A DNA stretch of 23,639 nt from Phallusia fumigata (Eukaryota; Chordata; Ascidiacea; Phlebobranchia; Ascidiidae), in contig QXVZ01019495.1 of NCBI GenBank assembly GCA_008931825.1, forward strand, positions 1 through 23,639, given 5' to 3'. The position numbers and the translations under genes are program-made. The notes beneath the pieces are model-generated. The model saw only the letters and a program-made list of their open reading frames with translations. It was not told the DNA's origin and made no database searches. Position 1 is the stretch's first letter. Each line of letters starts with the position of its first letter. Of the stretch, positions 1-7,460 are shown one piece after another.

Positions 1-164
1 AGTGTTTCAGAAGCAAAACGAAATCAGGTCTTTGCCTCTGTAACTTTATTTTAAATGTAAACCCAACATAGACGTTAATTACCTCTTTGAAAGCAAATCT
101 TTCTGCAGCAAACCTTTATCACTTAACAAGAACGCTGTTAACCGAGCGTATTCTTCGTGTTTAG

Positions 165-277
165 ATTTCCTGTGACAAAGGGTATTGCTGGAACCGTCGC
201 GACAACAAAGCAGATGCTGAACATCCCCGATGCTTACGCCGACAGCAGATTTAACAGAGAAGTTGATAAAGTCACAG
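165..277 (+). CDS. PDE11A: PDE11-like exon a: second GAF domain, middle part
   Basis: The acceptor is the AG at 163-164 after a pyrimidine-rich stretch; the donor is GT at 278-279 (CACAG|GTAGAA). It encodes [14 protein letters not shown], then [20 protein letters not shown], a typical GAF-domain stretch found in PDE2, 5, 6, 10 and 11. The first base completes a codon begun in an upstream exon outside the window, and the last G is completed by the next exon to a Gly codon. The apparent GTG start at 157 lies in the intron and is not a real start. Confidence 0.9.
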
Positions 278-3200
278 GTAGAAATACACAACATATAGGA
301 ATCAAAAGGACTAATATTTACCCGGTCGCGTTTGCTACATTGCCCTAAGCTCTCTTGTGAGTCCCGTCACATAACGCCGTATAATGAGAGGGTAGTTGCA
401 GTATTGGCATGCGTATTTGGCATGTTGATTGCTTTCTGTGGAATTGTATCTCCATTTTTCCACTAAACGAAATAAATTCAACTCAATTCTTATCTAATCA
501 GATTTTTAAACCCTATGGTATTTGTTCATAAGGTTTTCAAATGTCTGTTATCGCCCATTAGAAGAGCATTGCTTTTTTTTTCTTGGCCATTATTCATAAT
601 TAGGATACACAACCCAAAGCATCTTATGTATCCCGATCATGGGAGACGGTGAAGTGTACGGCGTAGTGGAGATGATCAACAAACTGGGAGGAGGAGCGTT
701 CACCAAAACCGACCAAAACAACTTTCAGATGTTTGCCGTCTTCTGCGCGCTGGCCCTTCGCTACTCCAAGGTGAGCATGCAAAAAATATTACATCTTGCA
801 CCGTTTTATAGATTGACGAACCGCTGTTAGATAGTTGCGCATCGCTTCATGTTCCGGTATAGGGTGGGGCAATGCGGTTTACATTTCTCGTCCAAAAAAA
901 ATTTAAAGGCCAATTCCAAATTGGAATCATTACCTTTACTATTGGAAATGTATTGCACTTTAACTATTGCTACATGCAGTAAATACACATGTACACATGC
1001 AGAAAATATTCACAATTTGAACCATTTTAAGGGTTGACTAAGGGCGATGGGTTAGTGGCGCATCGCTTCTGGACTTTAACCATGCGTTTTACGTTTGTTG
1101 AGACTGATGCAGAATAATCATCTACACTTTTACTGGTAAAAAGTTGATGCACTATATAATTACTTCTCTTATGGTCTCAACGCAGTAAGATGCACTGACA
1201 AGAACACATAGTTCGCACATGTAAACAAACTGATGTCAAATATATTCAGATCCACGCAAGGCTCAGACGAGATCAGTGTAGATATGACGTGATTTACGAG
1301 CAATACCTTTATCACAGTCAGCACACGGAGGCCGAGTTTAGACAGCTAGTTGAGTACGACGCCCCTAATGCTGCTCAAGAAATCCCCGACGATTTTGAAA
1401 GGTGCCTAAAGTATTTGGGAGCATTTGGTGTTAATGCCAAGTGCTGTTATAAATGAAATTCTTGTACTATTTGTTTGTTTGTTTCACTTTTATCCTCGGG
1501 AAGGCGGAACAAGTGACCGGGAAGTAATACGCACAAGAATAAGGCCGTCGCGTTAGCCACTCGACCATTGGTTTTAGACCTTCGCCTTGCCAGTCCCTTG
1601 AGTTTATGCATTGATAAAAACTGACCTCATGGATTTTGCCACGCAATATTTCAGCTATTTATTTGGCCATGGGCGAAGGGCACTGCAGTGTTTGCAAAAA
1701 AAGATTGCTACTAGGCTTGCATTAATTTAAAATCAATCTGAATTCTAAATTTATTACTACTGCTAGCAGCATGATGAGCTTAACAAGTTAATAGAGAGAC
1801 ATACGTTACGAATGTTACTACCCTCCTCGCAGCTTCAAGCTCTGTATAATGGACTACAATGAAGAGCTGCCAGTCTTTTTCCTCTCCATGATCAGCGATC
1901 TGATTCCAGCCAGCGAAGTTCGTGTTCCCGTCGACGTCCAGTCTCGATTTATTCTCGATGTTCGCAACAACTATAGAGATATGACGTACCACAATTGGCA
2001 TCATGCCATGACCGTCACACACGCCATGTATTGCGTCATGCAGAGGAACCTGGACTTGTTCGACCCGATAGAAAGATTAGCTCTGCTGGTGGCATGTGTC
2101 GGTCACGATTTGGATCACCGTGCGAGGTATGTTGTCAAAAAGCGAGCAGTACGGCTTTTTATGTGGAGCTTGAAGAGCTTCTCCGAAACTTAAAAAATCA
2201 TTTGAAAGATTTAAAAGAATGTGGTAACATCAACAATAACATCCTATTATTAACACTCTTTTTATGTGCAAGAAACCCGCTCGCAAATACTGCGTGTTTC
2301 AAAAAGTAGAATTTGCCGTTCTTTAAGTCGCATGAAATGATCCTGACAACAATGCACGAAACAAATGGTGGACCAAATTTACCTTAACCCTCTATTCCCA
2401 AGTGTAAGCATGCACGAATCCCAATACTAACCACTTAAATGTGTTGGCGATGTCTTGCCGCCAGGCATTTTTTTTGGTCTCATGTGATAAAGCGCAGATC
2501 CCAAATAGGTGTCTTTTTGTTGGTTCGAATCCCAGCGCATGCTTCAGCACTGTTTTATTTTATCTTTTACACAAATTTGTAATCTATGCAAAGATCGAAT
2601 CAGTTCCTCCAGAAGACAGGTCATCCCTTGGCAACGCTCTACACCACTTCAACAATGGAAAACCACCACCTGCAGATGACCAGGGAGCTCCTGGCACGCC
2701 CCGGGATGGATATTTTCGTGTGTCTCAGCAAGGAGGACAAGGAGAAGGCCCACGACCTAATTCGTGAAGCTATCATTGCCACTGACCTCGCACTTCACTT
2801 TGAAAATCGAGCGACGGTCGAAGAACTGCTTAACAATGGCGATTTCGACTTCGACAATCCGGTGCACAGGTATATAGACATGGAAAATCGAAGCTAGATT
2901 TGTAGATAAGTGACGTATAGTGCTGAATTCAATTTTGAACAATATGAATTGCATTTCTCAAAGCAGTAAATGGCATTGTTTTGGCAAATTGGTAAAAGTA
3001 TATGTTAGGGCTAAGTAATGAAAATGTTAAGTTGTCGGAAAAAAAGTAAGTCATTTATTTAATCAAATTGCAAAATATCAGCTCATTAACAAAAAGGCTA
3101 TTATCCAGATCCAAACTCAACAACTAACGCTGCATAAACAAATGGTTGCTGAATCAGTTTTTAATCAGAACGAATAAACTTGAAACAGTTTGTGCTCATC

Positions 3201-3662
3201 TTTAGAGTTAAAGCCATCGGGATCATAATGACAGCATGCGACATCAGCTCAACAGCCAAAGGTTGGGAAGCCACCAAATCTAATGTTCTGGAACTTTACG
3301 ACGAGTTTTGGTCAGAAGGGGACGACCGCAAAAAATTCGGCTTGTCTTGGCTGCCTATGATGGACCGAGATTTACAGGAAGATTTACCTGAAGGCCAGGT
3401 CGGTTTTTACTCCAATGTGGCCATTAAATGCTTCGAAACTCTGGCCCGTGTCTTGCCTACCTGCGATGGTCTTGCGCAAGGAGCCCGTGCTAATTTGGAG
3501 CGTTGGCGTCACCAATCGGATGACGTGAAAGCAGTGAAAGAGGAGCGCCAGCGCAAGTTGATGGAAGAGAAACGTCGAGAGGAGCAGATGGAGCGGGAAG
3601 GCTTAGGACTGACTTTGCGCGGGGGAATGTGGATGGTAGAGGATTCTAGAACAATATTATGA
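165..3662 (+). CDS. PDE11A: PDE11-type dual cAMP/cGMP phosphodiesterase, 3' half, six exons
   Basis: Join 165-277, 604-770, 1250-1401, 1833-2126, 2594-2869, 3206-3662; all introns are GT-AG, phases agree and give 485 codons plus a stop. The family hydrolyses cAMP and cGMP to 5'-AMP and 5'-GMP, usually in the cytosol. Residues 1-93 are the end of the second GAF domain, about 94-145 a charged linker, about 146-435 the catalytic domain. Visible catalytic features: YHNWHHA (putative acid His197, metal His201), HDLDHR (metal His235 and Asp236; His239), metal Asp346 in MTACD, invariant Gln398 and clamp Phe401 in GQVGF. It fits the PROSITE-type pattern H-D-x-x-H-x-[AG]-x-x-N, with Ala at the variable position. 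GAF segments ([26 protein letters not shown]) and [15 protein letters not shown] resemble PDE11 more than PDE5, PDE6 or PDE10. Vertebrate PDE11A is about 930 residues, so the N-terminus and first GAF domain lie upstream. Assignment to the family is firm; PDE11 rather than a sister of PDE5/6/11 is likely. Confidence 0.88.
278..603 (+). other. Intron between exons a and b
   Basis: A 326-bp GT-AG intron. It is AT-rich and ends with a T-rich tract (a run of nine T near 571) before the acceptor at 602-603. I see no gene or repeat in it. Confidence 0.8.
604..770 (+). CDS. PDE11A: PDE11-like exon b: second GAF domain, C-terminal part
   Basis: The acceptor is AG at 602-603 and the donor GTGAGC at 771. 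The exon opens with [12 protein letters not shown], upstream of the first ATG in this frame at 639, and continues to YGVVEMINK and [14 protein letters not shown]. The conserved GAF signature N-K-Xn-F-X3-D-E is present as N63-K64, F70, D74, but the last residue is Gln75 instead of Glu. The exon ends in phase 0. Confidence 0.92.
776..1188 (+). repeat. Diverged tandem duplication inside the intron between exons b and c
   Basis: Unit 1 (776-about 982) and unit 2 (996-about 1188) lie in direct orientation at an offset of about 220 bp. Matching landmarks in order are: CATGCA/GAAAATATT; ATTTTA..GATTGAC versus ATTTTA..GGTTGAC; the shared GCGCATCGCTTC (837-848 in unit 1); ATGCGGTTTACATTT versus ATGCGTTTTACGTTT; GAAT.AT..CTTTTACT-like blocks; and CAGTAA at both ends. 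The first unit begins six bases into the intron, next to the donor site. The copies are clearly diverged, with many substitutions and small indels, so the event is old. Unit 1 also contains a near-palindrome with 7-bp arms at about 914-928. Confidence 0.7.
1250..1401 (+). CDS. PDE11A: PDE11-like exon c: linker between GAF domain and catalytic domain
   Basis: This exon has no in-frame ATG and is easy to overlook. The acceptor is TATTCAG (AG at 1248-1249) and the donor AG|GTGCCT at 1402. It encodes 50 residues beginning [20 protein letters not shown], then an [12 protein letters not shown] segment and an acidic end (EIPDDFE). This fits the long helical connector that precedes the catalytic domain in PDE11 and PDE5 (compare their conserved YH..C/T..E motif). 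The phases on both sides (0 in, 2 out) match the neighbouring exons exactly, which supports the model. Confidence 0.85.
1833..2126 (+). CDS. PDE11A: PDE11-like exon d: N-terminal half of catalytic domain
   Basis: The acceptor CTCCTCGCAG ends at 1832 and the donor is AG|GTATGT at 2127. The exon begins [17 protein letters not shown], in frame with the preceding exon and upstream of the ATG at 1849. It carries [15 protein letters not shown] (catalytic His and first metal His) and ends with [12 protein letters not shown], the metal-binding HD pair. The split codon at the end is completed by the A at 2594, giving [12 protein letters not shown] across the junction, which aligns with HDLDHRGFSNSY of vertebrate PDE11A. 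Confidence 0.93.
2475..2535 (+). repeat. tRNA-like sequence (possible SINE head) in the intron between exons d and e
   Basis: A perfect Pol III B-box (GGTTCGAATCC, 2522-2532) is preceded by TGGTCTCATGTGATAAAGCG at 2475-2494, which resembles a tRNA A-box and D-arm. The A-box to B-box distance of 47 is close to that in tRNAs. The T-arm pairs poorly (two mismatches in five) and no acceptor stem closes, so this is not a functional tRNA. A tRNA pseudogene or the head of a tRNA-derived SINE is the best reading. It lies on the sense strand of the PDE gene. Confidence 0.4.
2594..2869 (+). CDS. PDE11A: PDE11-like exon e: central catalytic domain
   Basis: The acceptor is AG at 2592-2593 (GCAAAG) and the donor CACAG|GTATAT at 2870. 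It encodes [20 protein letters not shown], then [47 protein letters not shown], and a loop ending DNPVHR. The STMExHH and ATDLALxF motifs are typical of the class I PDE catalytic core and follow PDE11 residue by residue over long stretches. The frame enters with one base and leaves with two, as the neighbours require. Confidence 0.93.
2962..3115 (+). repeat. Dispersed repeat, copy 1 (in the intron between exons e and f)
   Basis: It shares an ordered series of blocks with 11439-11575: AGYAGTAAAT, CATTGTTTTG, GGTAARAGTATATGT, GGCTAAGYAATG, then AATCAAATT and a weaker ATTA.YAAAAA.GCT block. Both copies are in the same orientation. Identity is high in the first ~65 bases and lower afterwards. No open reading frame or terminal inverted repeat was identified, so the class is unknown. 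Confidence 0.6.
3206..3662 (+). CDS. PDE11A: PDE11-like terminal exon f: C-terminal catalytic domain and tail
   Basis: The acceptor is TTTAG (AG at 3204-3205) and the stop TGA is at 3660-3662. It encodes [20 protein letters not shown] (metal Asp346), then [16 protein letters not shown], and [19 protein letters not shown], with the invariant Gln398 and hydrophobic-clamp Phe401. After [10 protein letters not shown] comes a Lys/Arg/Glu-rich stretch (about residues 441-465) that is probably a continuous helix or short coiled coil, then a Gly-rich turn and the end DSRTIL. The last three residues T-I-L fit a class I PDZ ligand (S/T-x-hydrophobic), a weak motif by itself. No CaaX prenylation box, unlike PDE6. 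The ATG at 3180 lies in the intron. Confidence 0.92.
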
Positions 3663-3703
3663 GCATCAGAGGGCTGCTGATAGTTTTTAATCGTTTACTG
3701 CGT

Positions 3704-3709
3704 AATAAA
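3704..3709 (+). promoter_or_regulatory. Poly(A) signal AATAAA of the PDE gene
   Basis: A canonical AATAAA lies 42 bases after the TGA of the PDE reading frame, giving a very short 3' UTR. Further AATAAA hexamers occur at 4309-4314 and 4672-4677, and later in the AT-rich stretch, so longer 3' ends are possible. Confidence 0.6.
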
Positions 3710-4500
3710 AATCAATTTATTGACGTGACCTGCAGCTTTAACTGGTGTCAGAAGAGGATTGTGTAAAATTTAATTTTCACTGCCTAAGGGGACTGTTGCA
3801 TTCTCAATTTCCCAAAATTAAAAATTTGTCAATACGAAACGCACCACACTCAAACTTGTGACCTAAAAAACTAATTGCGATAGAAGTTTGTCCTTGTCCA
3901 CCTAAAATCGGCTTTAAATTGAGCCTAATTATGTGGTACGAAAACGTAATGGAAAATATCCAATCGAGCATGAAGACATTACGTCACCAAAAATGTCCCT
4001 TTGTCACCACCAGTGTTGGTCAGCGATGGAATGTGTACTGCCCTCTCATCGGACGGAAATGCATAACAAAGTTTTGCTTTTGTATTTGGGCAAGTTTGCT
4101 GTCTGTGTAGTTTTCATTCAGTCATAAACAGGTAATGTTTCCTATTTCAGAAACAACACATTGAAAAAGCACAAAAAAGACAGTTTCTTGTCTTTATTTG
4201 GGTAGTTTTTATTGTTTACAAACGTTCTAAAGCTTAATGTTTGTCTGTTTGGAATTCCCGTACAGTATTCTCTGTCCAATAGTTACGTAACAATATATCA
4301 GGAGCAGTAATAAATTACATCATGTGTTTTGCACGGTCAAACACTGTTTTACTACAGCGGACTGTGTACGCGGGGTTTGTTAATTCAGTGTAACGTGCAA
4401 AAACACTTTTACAAAAGTTTGCTTGCACTGTAGTCTGAAAGGTTGCATGCTTCACGGAATAGTTACCTTGTTGTATTGATGGTGTATCGTGCTGGTTTTT
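3710..4500. other. Non-coding stretch after the PDE gene
   Basis: AT-rich, with no frame of convincing length or similarity. Two overlapping open frames of about 63 codons near 3919-4127 match nothing I recognise. Additional AATAAA hexamers (4309) allow an extended PDE 3' UTR. Confidence 0.6.
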
Positions 4501-6171
4501 AAGAATTCTAGTCATGTCCACATTGACAAAGTTGAAAAGCATTTAATTTAAAAATATAAAAAAAACACACTTATTTAAGTGTTGAGTTGAGTTTATTTTG
4601 CTTGGTGAAGGAAAACATAGTGTCACTAAACTGAAGCAAGTGTAGAAATTTTGTTTCATTTATCACTAAAGAATAAAGCACGTCAATAGTAGGAACATAT
4701 TTTATGTGTTGGTGTATATTTCATTTGTTTTCTTTATGTAACATGTTTTAAGCTTAATTGTCTTTCCAATGTGGCAAAGTGTGTAGATTGCATATGAGAC
4801 AAAATGCACATGACTAAGGTTTTACAATTTTGCCATGCACCCTGAAAAAACTTTATGAATCATACATAGTAGAAAAGAATTATTTTATGTGCACGCATCA
4901 GTCTGTGACAAATGCACTTATTCACCCATAAGTATCATTGCATTGTTCTCAATTTTATGTGCTTGTACGTAGACCTGTGTGGCTGCATAAATACATAATA
5001 ATATATTGTTGGTGGTAAGTACTTGACTTGGAATTGCAATACAAAGTATATACAACATGTAGAGCTTTTGATGAACTAGTTTGTGTTGTTTTAAAACAGG
5101 TCCTGGTAGAAATTTTACAACAGCAAACCTATCAGTTTAGTTTGCATTAGAAGTATTTTTTATCTTCCTTTTTTGTCTAACTTAAATGCACATTAATTTT
5201 TTTAATGAGTTATAAAAGGAATTTGTGTGATTGCTTAAGTTTGAATCCAGGAGAATGCTATGGGCCAAGAATAAATGCATCCAGATATAAGTCACAAGGC
5301 ACCTGTTAAGCTATACACTAGGTATGGCCCATAGTGTACAGCCTAAAGCTGCAAGACTGTTAACTTTGCAAACCCATAAATAATTCATGTAAATAAACAT
5401 TGTCTTGCGTACTGCAAGATATTTTGTCAACAAAGTTGCCACAATGAAGATTATGTTTTGCTTAGAATCCATATTAAACTAAATGACAAACATGATGATT
5501 GTTTCATTTAGTCTGTGGTTTGCATGTTTGTGAGCCAATTTCAAAACAGTTTGTTAATTATGATAATGATAATCCTTGCAGCACGCTTTGTGTTTTGTTT
5601 AACAGAAGTAAAACTGCAAACAAAACTTTGATTGGTGACACTTGTAAACCATTTTCTATTTTGGTGATCACAAAAAATTTTTTTTGAATAAAAAATCAAA
5701 GGTAATATTTCAACATTTCTCTATCAAATCCTTAACATCACTAACCTGTTGTGGTGTTGTGATGTTCTGACCATTCACGACATAACTGACTATTATGTAC
5801 TATTTTTAGGCTTATGTTTAAGGTGACACTTAAAATTTGAATGGGTTAAGTTAAGCTGCTTCATGTTGTGTCATTCAAGGATCAGTTGTCAATCAAGAGT
5901 CTGACAAAAAAGCAGCTTTCAACTTCTGTTGCTCATTTGACCATCATTCTGGAATTCAAAGTTAAGGTAGTGTTGAATTTTTTATCCATTATCCCAACAT
6001 GTAACCTACTAGGCACCAGCAACGGAATAGAAACTAGTTGGTATTAGATTTTTTTAGAGATTTTTTTATTTTTTGAAGTTGGTGGCTTCAATTTGGGTCA
6101 AATCGTTGGATTCCACTGGGTCGGACCGATACCATTTTACATTTTTACCTAAGGTAGTACAAGCGGCTGAT

Positions 6172-6228
6172 ACCAGATTAGAACCCACAACCTTATGTGC
6201 ATAAGGCAGTGCGATAACTAATTAAATT
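6172..6228 (-). repeat. tRNA-derived SINE-like fragment
   Basis: On the minus strand the order is AGTTATCGCACTG (like the G18-C25 part of a tRNA), an anticodon-arm-like inverted repeat CCTTA..TAAGG (6191-6206), then GGTTCTAATC at 6176-6185, one base from the B-box GGTTCGAATC. Spacing from the D-arm to the T-loop is tRNA-like. The part corresponding to the 5' acceptor stem and first half of the A-box is not preserved. A decayed tRNA or SINE head is more likely than a working tRNA. Confidence 0.4.
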
Positions 6229-6374
6229 CTGATGTGACTGCTGCAAAAAATATACATAAACATATTCCAATGAAAGTGTCGCAGTCTGTCCAGATGGCTG
6301 TCTGTCCATATAGGATATCACCATTTGGTCTGTAGGTAGGAGCAGTTTGGAAACCTTAGCTTTATACTTTATAT

Positions 6375-6571
6375 CTAGGGTCGACAACCTTCGGCCTGTA
6401 GGACATATTTGGCCCATCCAGAGATAATCTCATAAAATGTCCTAAACTAATTAAAGTTTCAACAACATCATTAACAGTAAAGGTGACGGAATTGTTAAAA
6501 TATGTTCGGCCTGTCATGAGCTTGCTGGTCTTGGTTTAGGCCTGCGGCTCACGGAAGGTTGCCGTTGCCTG
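6375..6571. mobile_element. hAT-type non-autonomous element (MITE-like), 197 bp
   Basis: The left end CTAGGGTCGACAACCTTC (6375-6392) and the reverse complement of the right end, CAGGCAACGGCAACCTTC (6554-6571), match at 12 of 18 positions, including an uninterrupted CAACCTTC. The ends resemble the CAGGGGTCGGCAACCT type of hAT termini, and GGCCTG/GGCCC motifs lie just inside. Flanking 8-bp duplications CTTTATAT (6367-6374) and CTTTACAG (6572-6579) agree at 6 of 8, the length made by hAT transposases and fitting their nTnTAnAn preference. There is no transposase frame, so mobility would have depended on a source elsewhere. Confidence 0.6.
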
Positions 6572-7460
6572 CTTTACAGCATATTAAACTCTCTGAGCTT
6601 GGCTTTTTTTATTGGTGTTTAAAAATTTGAAGTTGACAGTCTAGCACCAAGATTTTCCAGCAGTACCAGATTTAACCCACAGTTTAACTGCTGATTTCCA
6701 TTAAATCAAAATAAACTTTTATTTGGTTAAAACTTTAGCTCTCAAAAGGAGGCTGGAAATTCGCGAAAATGGAATGGTTGATGGGGTAAGTGAAAATATT
6801 CTTTTTTGTGTATTTAAGTAATTGCAATTGACTAGACTTCAGTCAAAGGAAATTGAACCTATTTTTGGACAACTGTCTATTTTCAAAAATTTAAGAGGAT
6901 TTTTTTGTTGTGTTGAAAAGTGGGTTGCAGCATTTAGAATTTTCATGCAAGTTTGTACCAAACATCAATGGACTTTTCCTGTTTTATTTTTTATTGTTAA
7001 CTGGTAGTCTGGCTCTATTGACTAGTGCTCATCCCAGGACACTTGTGCATTTTTCTGTATGACACCAGATATGGGCAAAAATCAATGTTCATGGTGTCAA
7101 GCAGTACAAGAAAATCAATAGTCGTGGGAGCATGGTACACTGCCTAATGTGCATTTTTCTCCTACTGCACTGAAATCTACAAAAACCACCACAGTTTACA
7201 CTTGTTAAACAGTGACCATAATACCTTAAGCCTTTAAACAGTGAGGTTTGTAATTTTATCTACTAAATGTTTTGGTTATACTTGGCGTAGGACAATCGGA
7301 CCAGGTTTGTGTAAACACCCAAAGAGTCTGGTGCTTTTCACATCACTTTGGCATTTTTTAACATTTATATAGTCTTCTATTATTGTAATGGAGTACAACA
7401 TGACCTGACTGTTTGGTAAATACCAATTTATTGATTAGACTTGTGTTACATAGAGAAATT

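Larger units (their letters stand above)
4501..7460. other. CpG-poor, AT-rich non-coding domain
   Basis: By eye I counted only about 26 CpG in these 3 kb, and about half of them sit in the two mobile-element remnants at 6.1-6.6 kb. At roughly one-third GC, near 80-90 would be expected without depletion. TG and CA dinucleotides are conspicuous. The flanks do not show this: the PDE intron 2127-2593 has about 17 CpG in 467 bp, and DNA after 7.5 kb is near expectation. The pattern is that of germline methylation followed by deamination. No coding sequence is evident. Confidence 0.6.

Noticed and set aside
2522..2532. A functional tRNA gene at the perfect B-box
   Set aside because: No acceptor stem, two mismatches in the T-stem and an irregular anticodon arm.
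165..3662. Assignment to PDE5 or PDE6 instead of PDE11
   Set aside because: The GAF stretch with [17 protein letters not shown], the STMENHH segment and [11 protein letters not shown] follow PDE11 more closely, and there is no CaaX end as in PDE6. A phylogeny would settle it.
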